A DNA stretch of 64,000 nt from positions 1,116,001-1,180,000 of the forward strand of contig JAGPXD010000007.1 in NCBI GenBank assembly GCA_020746995.1, read 5' to 3'. Of this stretch, positions 11,701 through 23,985 are shown piece by piece. The stretch comes from Plectosphaerella cucumerina. Its lineage: Eukaryota > Ascomycota > Sordariomycetes > Glomerellales > Plectosphaerellaceae. The number at the start of each line of letters is the position of its first letter. The stretch's first letter is position 1. Under the pieces are notes generated by a model. That model was given only the letters and a program-made list of their open reading frames with translations, was not told the origin of the DNA and did no database searches. The position numbers were made by a program, and so were the translations under genes.

Positions 11701-13208
11701 TCCTCGCGGTTGGGCGAGGGCTTCTCGCGCGGCGCACCGTTTCGGCTGTCCTTTTTGCGCAGACCCTTGTCTTCCTTTGGCAGGCCCTCCTTGAAGAATC
11801 GGAGGCTGTGACTGGCCTTGCGGCTTCGGTTGTTGTGCTCGGCGCCCATCATGGCCTCTGTGATGGACCTCTCGACCTGGCCGTGGGCGTTCTCGTCGCT
11901 GTCGTCTGGCTCCCGGGAGCCAATCGACCAGATTTTCTCTGGGCCCTTCTGTGCCCGCTGTTGGTCATGCTTCTTGATGTCTTGCGCCGTCGGCAAATCG
12001 GGTATGGTGTCCTCGTCGGCGAGTCTCTGGTCTAGGTAGGTAGCAGGTGGTGTAGCTGAGCCCTCGGGGCTCGTAGAATGGGAATGCGCCCGTGTCGTCT
12101 TCTGGACCATCATGGCCCGGGCATCTCTGTCGACGCGCTCCAAGGACGATCCCCTTGCCCTTGTGCCCTTGAGGAACTCGCGATGGTCTAGAAGCATGGC
12201 CCGAACACCGTCGAAGCTCGACACATCGTAGGCGGGCGACATGGTGACAGATGTGTCGGTGGGGGAGAGTATGGACGTCATGGGGCCAAGTGCGAGTGCG
12301 GCAGGGGCCGCCATTGCGTCGGTCTGGGGAGCGCTCTTCGAGATCAGGGCGTCGTCGTCGCCATCTTGCTGGGGAACATTGTGAGTGTCGATGGAGACGG
12401 GCGAAGGTCCGCGTCGAGATTCTCTACCCAGAGCGAGTCCGGTGTCCGTCTTGATCGAGGTGATAGGAGGGCGTGTGGTCTTGGAGGGCGGTTGTTGGTT
12501 GGTAGACGCGGGCTCCGAGGGTTCCTCTGCCGGAGAGGCTGTCGTCGTCTGGGCAGAAAGGAATATGCCACGGGCCGATGCGAGGGCTTGTGTCAGCAGC
12601 GAAGGGCCGGACTGTCTGGGGATGGGGTGGGCAGTGGGAGTCCGGGGCTTCTTATTCAGATCAGCAGCGGCAGTAGACTCCCTACCCCTATCTGGTTGGG
12701 CAGCAGGGGTGTGTGCGGCGTGGCCATGTTGTTGGGTATCGGCTGCGGCGGTGGAAGAGGTGGTGGTCGCCAACCCTGGCTCTGCAAGGTCAGGGTCAGG
12801 TTGTGACAGGGCGGCACCGGGAGGACGGGAGCCGTCACCCACCCCGGTAATGGGAAGAGACTGCTGGTGCTGCTGGTGGTGCTGCTGCACGGGCGTGGGC
12901 GTGAGCGCAGAGGAGGGCGAGGGGAGCGGCGAGGAGGTCGAGGGCGACGTGGCCCCTGAGAGGGAGGCAGAGGTGGAGGGGGTCGCAGACTGGGGAACGG
13001 AGGGAGGAGAGTCGGCGGCGGCGATTGCGATTGCGGCTGCGGGCGTCGCCGCGGTCTCAGAAGCAGAAGAAGCACCAGCGGTCGGAGGGGCAGCGTTGGC
13101 GGCGACGGCGGCAGAAGCAGCACCGGCAGCGGCCACAGCAGCACCAGGCGCGGGGATCACAGAGGCAGGGGTTGCGGCATTTTCGGCGTCGCAGGGCGGG
13201 TTGGACAT
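8793..13208 (-). CDS. KCS1: Inositol hexakisphosphate kinase (Kcs1 type)
   Basis: Phosphorylates IP6 (and IP5) to pyrophosphate-bearing inositol phosphates controlling phosphate sensing, vacuole function and stress responses. Exon 1 10729-13208, intron 10672-10728 (GTATGC...CCTAG), exon 2 8793-10671; 1452 residues. Seen: a long low-complexity Ala/Pro/Ser N-terminus (about 1-780), then ELIPYRHQVGGHTTLWRFS (about 786-805), the N-terminal motif of IP6 kinases, ending at the splice (LLTFLPR joined to YIGVLNVTFHK). After a variable insert comes the IPK signature PCIMDLKMGTRQYG (PxxxDxKxG, about 1200), VCGLQVWD, FKDKYFGRDL, and ASLLLFYDGD plus DFKIADFAN near the end. The start is the ATG at 13208 (MSNPPCDAE); the frame extends upstream to 13697 but reads as leader. 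It is followed at its 3' side by the nitrilase promoter. Confidence 0.93.
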
Positions 13209-16200
13209 GAGGTGAACATCTGGCGAGCAGCGACAGGGAGAAAATGGTTGGAATCGAGGGCTGTTTCGGAGTGGTGGTGTGGTCGTGTCGTGGATGTCGT
13301 CGGCGTGCGATGTTGGGGTGCGTGGGAAGAGTGGAAATCGAGAGTGGACAACCAGGAGGGATGGATTTTGGGGGACGACTGGGAGTGGGAAACAGAAAGT
13401 GACGAAAAGAGGCCCTGCCCTGGGTTTGGCAGGCGGGGGGGGGGTGCGGCCTAGTGGATCGCACTTGCCTCCAGTTGGGCACCTGCCTCGGGCCCCGGGG
13501 ACGAAGCGCAGCGCAGCGCACACTCTGGACACTGTTGCCCGCCACTGGCCAGCCAGCCAGCCCGTGGGCCCGGCTCCAACAGTTGGGCTGGGCTGGACTT
13601 CGCTGCCTGGGGCGTGTGGTGGGGATTTTTGGGGGGTGGCTGCACAGCGGGGCACTCCCGTATCACCCAGGAAAAACGGGTCTTGCCGCTGCAGCACCCA
13701 GCTATCTCTCCAGAGTCCAGCATCCCCCTCCTCCGTCTTGCTGCTTATCGGACGGGGACCTCGAGAAACATTGCTGCAGAAGAAGTCTGTTTTTCTTCCT
13801 CCAATCGCTCATCCGGCTCTCTTTTCAAGACGCCCGCCCCCCAACGGCACCCGTTCAATTGTGCGCTGCGCTGCCCGCGAGTCCGGTGGCCGGACTGCCC
13901 CAAAATTTCGTTAGGTAATGCCGACGCGGCCGGCGTGCGGTGACGCGACGAGATGAGTGGAGGATGCGGGGAGCCACCACCGGCAGCGCCTTCCAGTTCC
14001 ATGTCCCACTGACCTTCCGGGTGGAATCCGCTGAGCCAGGGCAGGTCACGAGCGCCCGGGCCCTATCCAGGTTCCCACGTGCGGCCATCCGTCGTCAGGG
14101 CATGGTGATGGGATCGTGACCCGACTCGATGGCCCATCTGCCCATCAGCCGCTCATCCTTTTTTCCACGACATCATCCTCCCAACTCGACGCCCCTGGCT
14201 TTCCAAAACGCCCACGTTGTCTCGCTTTGACCCAAGGATCGCCTCAATGCGCAGGCACGAACAACGAGGCGAGCCATTGGGTCCGGCAATGCGAGTCAAC
14301 ACCTTCCATCTTCCAAGCTTCTCCTCCCTGTCACTGTCAAATCGAGATTCCATCCGCAACGCCCGACTGCGCCCCCGGCCTGTCACTCCGCGCCGTCCGG
14401 CAGATGAAGCCTGCTTCGCTAGTGCAGGATAGCTCCCGAACGACCCAAGTTGCCACCGAACCTGCACCGAACCGTCTCGCCGGACACTTGACAATGCCTT
14501 GTGCCGTGGAGGAAACGCCGCCGGCATCTTTCCCCGGCCTCAAGGTTCCCCGGCTCCGGATGGCCCCTCACCTGTTCACGTCCACTCTGTCGTCCGGGCG
14601 TCACCCGTGGTCAACCTCAGCCAACAGTTCCGCAACGCCCTGCTCTGGTTGGAAGTTGGATACGTCAAAGCTTCGTCTCACCGGCCAGCCCAGGATCAGT
14701 CAAGTTGGGAGCCACGAGCTGCCCTGGTACGTCCGTCGCACCACCGCCCTGGCGGTGTGCGCGTCGGTGTGGAAGTAACAGAGAGCAAACACCCACCCAA
14801 CAACAAGGTTGGCAAAGGAGAGCTGGCGGTCCAAGACAACCCTGCCACTCCTCATCGAAATATCCTTCGGATCAGAAACACCAAGCTGCCTCGACTCATG
14901 TCTCTTGGTACCTACCACGTTGTCCCTCCTCGTCGCCCATAGGCTGGATCGAAATCCCAACACCAGAACGAACAGACTCTCGCTTTCATCGCCACTGGCA
15001 TGCGTGGTCGTCCTGACAATCTTCGTCAAGGCGCCCCTGAATCACCGCCGGCAAAGCTATGCTTCCCACATCTGCTGGTGATGGCGCGCGTGCGTCATGC
15101 GGGGTGTGCATCGCAGACGGATCCATGGCAAAGGGTGGTACTGTATCCCAGGGCCGGCCATCCACGGCCTCGAGTCCAACGGTTACCAAGCAGCCCGCCG
15201 CGGGACGAAGGTTTCGTCAGATCTCTGATTCCATGCCTGCCAGCACATCGCTCGTCGCTGGCAAAAGCAACGATACCCATCACCGCCAGTCTGTCTCTGC
15301 TCGCCCTCGCGCCATGTTCCACCGCATGGGTCATCCGACAGGCGAGAACCCCTGCCGCCGCCCAATTACATGACCTCCCAGTGCGGCCACATCGACGGCT
15401 CCAACCGTGCCGGCCCTGGATCGCCATTCACGGCGCCGCTCCCTCCACCACCAAAATCAGGAGGCCCCTGTCACCGGTCAACGACAAGGAGGGCTCGAGA
15501 AAAAGGGGCTTGCCCTCCTTGCCCTCCCCGAATGTCTCACGGCATCCATGACGGCTGACCACGGCTCAGGCTCGACCAATCTCGTCCCCAGCGCGCGCAC
15601 CGGTTCAATCAGAATTCCCGGGCCCCTGTCCCGCCGCCGCCAGGGAAAAAGCGAGGGAGAGAAGGGCCGCCCGATGCACCCGGCGGGCATGTCGATCGGG
15701 GCCCCGAGGAGCGAGTACGGTGTAACCGGGAGTTATCAAATGCCAAGCCCTGGTCCCCCAGCCGGGGTCGAGGGCGCAGCCGAAACGCGACGGCCGCCAA
15801 TCATCCGACAACGTGCCACCAGACCGCCAACTACCTCTCCCGTGGGCGACCTGCGGCCAATCTGTCTCCGGGTCTGCATGCGCGAGCGATGCGTGATGAA
15901 TGCAAACCTTGCGAATTTGACTCATGGCCCCGTTTCCTGGCATTTCAGAGAGCCATGGCCCACACGGCGATGGCTCCTCCAGATGAGGGGGATTGCCTGT
16001 CCAGGAGGCCTCAAGGGTTTACTTCAAGCCAACCTGTCCAACACTTCGGGAATCCTCCGTGTGGTGGGCACTTGAGGAGTGACACAATGTCCAAGGTGGG
16101 AGAGTGCGGCTTTTCTGGCATGTTCCCCGCGTTCCTGTCTGATATCCTGACGTGCGTCTTATCTGTGGTCCCATCCGACTGTCGTGATAACCCCGCCATG

Positions 16201-17348
16201 GTCGTCAACCTGGTGATCCAAGGCCCACCTTCTTCCCTTTACTTTCGGCTCTTCATAGAGACAAGATGCGCCTCATGATGAAGCCGGAGTAGAGCTGGAT
16301 GATATCTGTACAGGGCCCTATGGTCCGAATCAGCAAGCACATTCCCAACATAGGTGGTGCCAGGTCAAGAAGACCCGACACCCTTTGAACCTTGTGCATT
16401 GCTGCCATGTGAAGAAGACCGAATGACCACTCTTTGCTAATGTTTAGCAGTGAATACTTGTTGAAGGATGTGCTGAGGCTCTAAGAGAGCAGATTATCAC
16501 AGTTGCCCAACAATTCAGAAGAATACAGGTATCACATAGATATGAATGTTCTAAACGAGGCGCCGTTTAACTTCAATGGACGTCAAAAACTGATTCCTTG
16601 GCTTGTGTTCGACGGGAGACTGTTCTCCCGTGTTGGGATTTTCTGCGATTTGATCCTTTGTACTTCTGGTTTCTTGATTGAGATCATGGAATACTATTAT
16701 AGTCGTAGGGACTACGTTTTGTCTCCTTGTCTCCAAAGGCGGGAGTAAGCACCATGCATCTGGGATTAACAAAATCGCATAGTATATCGTGAGTATCGCT
16801 ACGTAGTGTCCTGGTAATTAAAACAGCAGTAGTTGAGTATTTGGCAGCGCGTAGCTGAATCTCCTCCAAGACAGCAGGTCAATCGACGCAGCAGATCAAC
16901 CGTCCTACCACACAGCAGGTCAATCGCCTGCGACGCTGCAAATCCCTAGGTAGATAGGTACGCTGAATAAACCCCCTAAAGCTGGTGTAGTGGGTTGAAG
17001 ATTCTGCCCCTGATTAGCGCTAGAGTGACTGACTGAAGGTGATACGCGATGATCGCGACTTACTTAACGACTTTCGTCAATCCCCATACATCTATCTGCC
17101 AGATGCCATCCATGCCGAAAGGATAAAAAGAAAGCCTAGCCTTCTTCAAGATGTTCCCGCCGACGGAAGGCCTCGTGCAATCAAGTCATGATGCACGGGA
17201 TGCCCTTTCATGCTACTATCAAAACAACCCCCTCCCCACTCTGAGTTGGTAAAACCTGGCCACATACTCCATTCCATACGTTTACTTCTCCATCTCATGA
17301 TGGAACAAAAGCATCACCTTCTACTATGTCCACAAAGCAAAAAGAGAA
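13209..17348. other. Long intergenic region upstream of KCS1
   Basis: About 4.1 kb without a supportable gene. The first 0.8 kb is G-tract-rich and probably KCS1 leader/promoter (including a run of G at about 13433-13443). From 13.9 to 16.1 kb it is GC-rich with many open frames in all six frames and no recognisable protein. From about 16.2 kb it becomes AT-richer, with TpG/CpA-rich stretches, and contains a 17-bp repeat cluster at 16869-16926. Confidence 0.5.
16869..16926 (-). repeat. 17-bp-period tandem repeat, three units
   Basis: Three 17-bp units on the plus strand at 16869-16885, 16886-16902 and 16910-16926, the last after a 7-nt spacer. Each has the form AxRCAGCAGRTCAAYCG; read on the minus strand this is CGRTTGAYCTGCTGYxT, essentially the unit found at 57601-57691. 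It lies in an AT-richer part of the KCS1 upstream spacer, about 420 nt from the tRNA-Gln. Confidence 0.75.
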
Positions 17349-17419
17349 GGTCGAGCTGGGAATCGAACCCAGATCGGTGGAATCAGAATCCACAGTGATA
17401 ACCATTACACTACTCAACC
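17349..17419 (-). tRNA. tRNA-Gln(CTG)
   Basis: Intronless cytosolic tRNA on the minus strand. The acceptor stem pairs GGTTGAG with CTCGACC (one G-T pair); the D arm reads GTGTAATGGTTATCAC; the anticodon arm GTGGA-TTCTGAT-TCCAC gives anticodon CTG (decodes CAG); the T arm TGGGTTCGAATCCCA is perfect. The D arm and T arm match the common eukaryotic tRNA-Gln type, so the isotype call is strong. It stands alone in a spacer with no neighbouring gene within 2.5 kb. Confidence 0.95.
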
Positions 17420-20077
17420 CATGATTTGACCAGGCGGGTCGATGGAGACACGGCGTCCGCGATGGGGTTATGGGTCTTTTGGACATCGTGACGCTTGACG
17501 ATGGGATTACAAGGAAGATTTACTTTCGTGAGGACAAGAGGTTGGTATTATATACAAGTAGGCAGACAGCCCAAGCATGAAGTCTGCTCCCCGTTCAGGT
17601 GAAGTTGAATCTGCCAAAGTGTGTATTCTGCTCTTGCCAAGTGTTGTTGGTCCAAGCAAGGAACATACTTATCTTTCCGGAACACTTGTTGCTGTTTGAA
17701 GATGGACTTTCCCTTCGTGTGCCAGGTTGTCAGGCGCAAGTAGCTGCTCCATCTGTACGTGGCAACAGTCACGTTGACAGGATCGGACGCAAGTCTTCCC
17801 GGGGGAACTATCAACTTCATGTTTGAAAACAAAGCCTTTGATCGCCCTCACGGGTAGGACGGTAAACCAACACTCAACGACGCCGGAGAAACCAAGCAAG
17901 ATAAGCAGCCCTTCATCAAGTACATCTGCAGACACCGCCAGATCACCTCCTTCGATCACGAGAACACATCCTCGACGATAACGTGACAGCTTATTCAATT
18001 CGAGGACACCTTCAGCATGACGTGGCCGCAAACGATGTCAAGCTATAGCCGCTAAAATGCCACATTGAGCCATTTCTCCGCGTGTGACTCTGCCAAAGCT
18101 CAGAAGGTCACCAGTCGAGCTGCTTCACCTGCTTCCCCGCTAAACATACTGCTGTCACAGTACGACCTGTGACGTCAGTGACGACGGGATCCCAACCCGC
18201 CTCAAACAGGTCCAAGATCGGTACAACTAAGCAAGGCGCGCATGTAATGCGTCTCGACTATCCAGACCTCAAGCTTGTCTACGACCGTTCGTGGCTCTAA
18301 TCTCGAGCCATCATGTATCGTCTTCCAAGGAATTCAAGCTCCCACCGGCGATGTGGAAGGCAGCTGAGAAGACTGATCAGCTCTGCACTGAGAAGTGTCC
18401 AAAATCCCGCGAAGTCTCGTGATGCGGAGTTTGGAGACGTAAAAGGACACTTCCAACGTGCTGCCGAACTTCAAAATAGATCCTCAGACTCGAATAACGA
18501 TATATCAGATACTATACTTGACGTGCTGGCAGTATCACGAGCTTCACACCACTGATCGTGAATAAAATATGGCAATCAGAACCAAAGTGTCTAGAGCGTA
18601 TGGATTTCCATGACCTCGACGCGCTCTCATAAGACGTATGTGCAGGAACGCACCAGTGTTCCACATCCCGTCGTACTTCTCATCCCCAGACAAAAAATCT
18701 CTCGGCCTTCTTCGGGCCACAAACCATCGCTTTTAACTGCTATCGCTAAACCCTTCCTCGTCTAGAATCCGGACTAACTCCCAACCAAGGATCTTCTCCT
18801 TCACCAGGCCCTGAAGCTACTTTCATATTGACTGACATCCACGCCCCCTCCATGTCCCAGCGGAGGCCATGACGGATGTTCTAATCACACTCTCTGTTCA
18901 TTTTCCCGATGGGACGCCCATTAACGACGGGACGGATACCGAGCTCATCCAGGAGGTCGTCTCCGCATCGCTTTCCGCCACGTTTGTAGAACAGAAACGC
19001 CAGATCTCTAGCATTAGTCCTTAAGCTCAGCTGGCCAGAAACAACGGATCATCGTCATCAGTCCTGTGTTGTCCAGCAGTGACACAGTCGTTGGAACCGA
19101 ATCTCGCGGACAAGGTCGTCGACCATCTGGGCCATCCTGTCGGCGGAGACGGGCACGCTGAAGCACATGATCATGAAGATTCAACACATCATCACACCAT
19201 CTCAATAGTACAGCAAATCTCGGAGTGGACCAATTCTATTCCACAATCGTGCAGTAGATAAACACCAGCTAGCCCCAGCTCCATGCTTGCTCCATCCGCG
19301 AATTTGGTATCACAAACATGATTGTCCCCCGGACAAAGTCCCTCCCCCCCATCCCATTAACGATGAGCCCCCCTCGCAATCAAACCGAGGGATGCAGCCG
19401 CCGTCACTCCGCCCATGCTGGAAAAATAGCCCATGGCAAAATGGGTCAGGGAAAAAGGAGAAATAGCAAAAGACGTCGCCCTCCCCACGCAATCAAAAGC
19501 TGTCCGCGCCAAACGGCAAGTGTTCCATCCTGATGACAGCCGCGCTCCCATGTCGTCATCCGCCCGCCCAGCGGCATGATCGTCCCTTCATCCCTCGTCC
19601 CTCGTCCTTCGTGTAATCGTTACAACCTGAAGGCCACGCGGGCCGTATCCTCGCGCACGGGCGAGTTGAAATAGCCCCAGCAAGTGAGGGGAGAAGAGTA
19701 GAGTGACACATGGAACCTCCGTGTTCCGGCTAATGATGCAACGGTAGGGGAAAGTGCTGAAAAATCAAAAAGCCGACCTGACCCAGAGTGATTTGTTGTG
19801 ATGCAGTGTGCCTCCTGGAAGCTGTGTTTCCCGGCTTTGGGCGCGCCGGCCCTGCAATGTGCGACTGCTAGGCCGCCAGTCTATAATGTTCGATGCATGC
19901 GGGGGTTGTGCCGAGTATGCTGAATGGTTGTGAGGGCCCCTGTGATGTGTTGGGGTTGCCTGTGTGTGCCCGTGTGGCAGAGGGGGGAGATGTCGTGGTG
20001 TTGGAGAAGTGTGAGGGTAGATGTACAAGTTGAGAGAAGATGGTAATGTGTTGTCCCGAGCAAGGGCTCTGGGGTAG
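17420..20077. other. Intergenic region between tRNA-Gln and the kinase 3' end
   Basis: About 2.7 kb, on average AT-richer than its neighbours. Contains one small isolated open frame at 18868-19023 (listed separately) and pyrimidine-rich tracts near 19560-19610. No other gene is supported. Confidence 0.5.
18868..19023 (+). other. Small open frame, possible gene remnant or first exon
   Basis: ATG 18868 opens a 51-codon frame beginning MTDVLITLSVHFPDG and ending QISSISP then stop. Its amino acid composition is more protein-like than that of surrounding frames, and another open stretch follows at 19079-19261 (SLEPNLADKVVDHL...). I could not find a splice joining them into a convincing protein. 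It may be a remnant of a decayed gene, part of an unrecognised short gene, or chance. Confidence 0.2.
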
Positions 20078-23000
20078 CTATGCGGCGGGCTCGTTTCCAT
20101 TCGGCTGGTAATGCTTCGCGGTATCGGTGCTGGCAATGCTAATGTTGGTATCACGGCGATGGGCGCCGAAAGGAGTGCGGTCAGTCGACGTGGGCGGGCA
20201 CTTCTTCCTCCTGGTACTTCGTGCCATCAGGAGGCCTTCGTCACTGCTGTCGCTGTCGTCCGCCTCCTCCTCATCTCCCACGGGGCGGAGCTCGGGGGTT
20301 GAGGAGGAGATGCTGCCCGCATATCGCGAGTCATCCAGGTGAAGCGAGATGACTTCCTCTGAGCTGGCCTGCTGCTCCATATGCTCAAGGGGGAACCCAG
20401 ACTTGGGCTCCCTTCCGAGCGCAGGGGGCGTGAGCGAGTCGGTCGTTTGGAGCATGTCGCCACGAGTACCCAAGGCGGCAGGCTCCATAGGAAGGTCGGC
20501 CTCGGCATCGGCTGATGTGGAGCTGGCGCCACTGAGAAGTGCTGGCAGCGATGGATCAGATTGGAAGGCAAGAATCTGTTCCTTGGAGGGGAAGTTGGAC
20601 GAAGACACGGGGCTCGCAAAGTCGCTGGGGCTGGTAAGGGGGGTGGTAAGGCCAGCGCCGGAAGTCGATCGGGAGGACTTGGATGTGTGAATGGTGTTCT
20701 CCCGCGAGAGCCGAGGGTGCTCCTCGTCACCAGGGGACGGAGGGCAAGGAACCTCAGAGGGGTCGACTTCCGAAGGTGCTCTGGAGGCGGCAGCGGCCTG
20801 TTGCACCATGCTCTGTTGGTACTCCTCGATGCGCCTCCGTTGAGCCGCCTGCTTAGCCAGGATGCAAGATTCCGGAGCAACGGGAGTGATGGCTCTTGGG
20901 GGCGGCGTCTTCGCGTCGGGAACGTCTCTAACACGATGAGAGGTCTGGGGCCGCTCGTCGAGCTCCGGCCCGGGCCTCTGCCTTTCGTAGATGTTCGAGT
21001 CGGACTGGTGCTGGCTGTGCTGGTAGCCTTTGATGGCCTGCGACGAGAAGAAGAGCGGGGACGCAAGGGACTGCTGGAACTCCTGGTTCTTGGTGAGGTC
21101 GATGGACTTGACGGGACGAGGACGGCTGGGGACCCTGTGAAGGGTGCCGGGTACGGCGGCGGTGCTAACGCCAACCTTTGGTGCAGCACGCTTGTCGTTG
21201 CTGTTGAATAAGGCGCGATCAACAGACTGAGACCGTGATGGGTCGTCCTGCTGCGACACACCGCCGCGGGCACGGCGCAGGTCACGCTCGGACCCTTCCA
21301 TGTACGCCTGGACGACGGGGCTCGTCGGGGTGGTCTTAGCCGACCTGATGGCCTCGGTCAAAGCCAGGAAGTGGTTTGCAGAAAGACTGATGCCGGATCG
21401 CTGCGGGAATGGCCGCTCGGCAGTGATAGTACCGAACAGTGCCTCGTCGGAAGTTTGGGGTGCGACATCGTCAGCGCCGACATCTTGCGACTTCCTGCGG
21501 ACGGGCTGAGCGATTGCCGTCGCGAGAGGGTCATACGCCTCTAGCGAGCTGGCACCGACGCTCTGCGAAAGAGGGTGCTCGCCGACGTGGGGGCTGTTGT
21601 TGAAGCCGGTGAAATAGTCCTCGGGCTTGATGCTCTTGCGACGAAGATCCCTGGCGGTGCTCACGTTGGGAGACGAGCTGTCTCCTGCGGTGCTAGCCAC
21701 GCTACTAGCAGCCCTTCGACGAGACTTGCTGTCGCCACGCTCGCTGGTTAGGGAGTGGATGACCTTTCCGGCGGCCTTCTTGACAACAGAGCGCGCACGC
21801 TCAAGCAGGCTGATCTGCACGACGGCATGAGCGGCCTCCTTGGCATCGACCTGGACACGACGGCCCTGGTTGCGGCCCGGGTCGGTATCATCGATCCAGG
21901 CGATGGGGTTGGGGATGCCCTGGGTGACCCAGCGGTGACGCTTGATATCCCGTAGACGGATCCGCTTGTCCGGGTTCTTGGTGAACATGAGCTTGAGCAG
22001 GTCGTACAGGTCGTCGTCGATTTCCTCGTAGGAGAGCTCATTGTCATCGCGGTAAGGCGGCCCGTTCTGCCGCTTGTAGAGCGAAGTGCCGTCGGGCGAG
22101 GTCTGGGGATCAACCGGCCTGAGACGCTTGCGGGGGATGAAGACGTCCTCAGTGGCAATCTTCTTGAACATGGCCCACTCGTCCTCGGCCTGGAAGGGAA
22201 TGCGTGCAAAGATGAGGCAGTACAGGGTGACACCCAGAGACCAGATGTCGATCATCTCCGAGATCTTGGGCTGCTCGATGCGGTCGGTGTCGGTGTAGCA
22301 CAGCTCGGGGGCGAAGAAGGCCGGGGTGCCGACCGTCTTGGCCAGCTCCAGGTCGTCGTCAAAGTCCTGGGCTTCGGATTCGGAGACGGTCTCGTCGTCA
22401 GGCTCGCCATCGCGGATGGGACGGCCGAAATAGGAAACGCCGAAATCGGAGATTTTGACGCGGTGGTCCTTTGTCCACAGCAGATTGGCGGGCTTGATAT
22501 CTCTGTGCACCACACCCTGATAGTGCAGGTACTCCAGACCCAAGACAGTGTCTCGGAAGACCGACCTTGCCTGATCGATTGTGAAGCAAGGGACGTATGA
22601 GAAATCTTCAGCGAAGGGGTCGTGCGCGCGGGGATTCCAGTCGACGGAAGACATGTGCGAGATGATGGAGTCTGCCATACTCGGGGACCTCACACGGAAG
22701 GGGTTCGCCTCCTCCACGTAGGCGCCGTACATGGTGCCGTCGAGTCCCACCGCCGAGCCGGGGTTGCTGGTGCGGACGGGCCCGGGCGTCTCCATGTCGC
22801 TGCCGCTGGGGGAGGTGGACGCCTCGATAGGGAAGAAGGGCTGAGCGAAGGACCTGACCGAGGTGGACCGCGAGGGGGCGACGGACGAGGGGCGGGACGC
22901 ACGCATCGAGCCAGGGTGCGAGGCCTCTCCGTCAGACCTATCAATAACGGCCAGGTCGTCGATGGAAGGAATGCGGGACGAGCTGTAGCTGCTGTCGTCG

Positions 23001-23985
23001 AGTCCGTGTTCGATGCTCCAGTGGTCGTGCGGGCCCGCATGCGCCTGAGACATCTTGGCACGCTTCAATTCCTTGACGGCAGACCGCCTTTCCATCATGG
23101 CCTCGTACTGCTCCTCCTCGGCGGTGGCCGTCTCGCCACGTGCCTCGCGCTCGATGCGGCGGCGTTCAAAGGCGCAGATGTGAGGGATACCCTTCTTGCG
23201 CCAGACTACCTCGCCGAGCTCGACGTGTTCGAGGATAAGGTAGATCTTGCGAAGTTCGGGGTCGTCGATGATTTCCAGGAGAGAAACAACGTTGGGGTGG
23301 CGCATCTTCTTGAGAATGGCAATCTCCCTCATGGTCTTGTCCTGTGGAGACAGGGCCATGACCTTGCCGAGACGGCGCTTCTTGGAGTACCGGGGAATGA
23401 TCTTGATGGCGACGTTGTCACCCGTCTCGAGATTCCGGGCCAGTTTGACCTTGCCGTGCATACCACGGCCGATCTCCTCGATGACTTCATACTGGTTGAT
23501 GAGTTTCCGGCCGGTGATGCTGTCGGAGTCGAGGTAGGCCTTGTGCGTCCTGCCAGAGTGTCAGCACATGGGGGCACGGGAGGTGGTGGCTGGTGGAAGC
23601 GGTCTCCGGCGCCTGGCATGAGGGGCTGTCCAGGTACCCAGCATGACACATCATTTACTTACTCTCTGACCTTGTGGTTCTGCAGCGGGTGCAGGTACGG
23701 GCTTCCAGACTCGTAGGCCACGGGCGTATTTGAGTCGGAGACCGAGTGTATGGGAAAAGTCGTCCGTGACCGCGCATTCGTCGGGCTGAAGAGACCGGGC
23801 GAAGTCATGGGCGTGCTCGAGGCGGTGCGAGCCGGAGGAGTGGTGGAGGGGATGAGGGCGTGCAGGTGAGGATGGGTCGGCTTGCCCATGTGGTTGAGGT
23901 GGTTGTGTAATTCTGTCTGGGCGTCTGATGCTGGCGGCAGCGGCTGCGCAGACTGCTCAGGAAGAGGAGAGTTGTTCCGCTCCAT
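20078..23985 (-). CDS. CaMKK/Sak1-type Ser/Thr protein kinase (SNF1/AMPK-activating)
   Basis: Upstream kinase of the calcium/calmodulin-dependent kinase kinase family (yeast Sak1/Tos3/Elm1, fission yeast Ssp1), which phosphorylates the activation loop of SNF1/AMPK. Exon 1 23663-23985, intron 23550-23662, exon 2 20078-23549; 1264 residues. Splicing restores HKVRETHKAYLDSDS and INQYEVIEEIGRG. Kinase domain about 130-650: Lys157 in VAIKII, catalytic HRDIKPANLLW (456-466), DFG at 476-478, TPAFFAPELC, and DIWSLGVTLYC. An insert of about 180 residues separates the N lobe from FTIDQARSVFRD, and an acidic DDETVSESEAQDFDDD loop precedes the activation segment, both family features. The C-terminal half is long, Ser/Pro-rich and probably regulatory. 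The start is the first ATG of exon 1 (MERNNSPLPEQ). Confidence 0.93.

Noticed and set aside
14116..14778. 220-codon plus-strand frame upstream of KCS1
   Set aside because: No recognisable sequence; surrounding frames on both strands are equally open.
22622..23716. 364-codon plus-strand frame
   Set aside because: Antisense to the kinase gene, whose own frame carries all kinase motifs.
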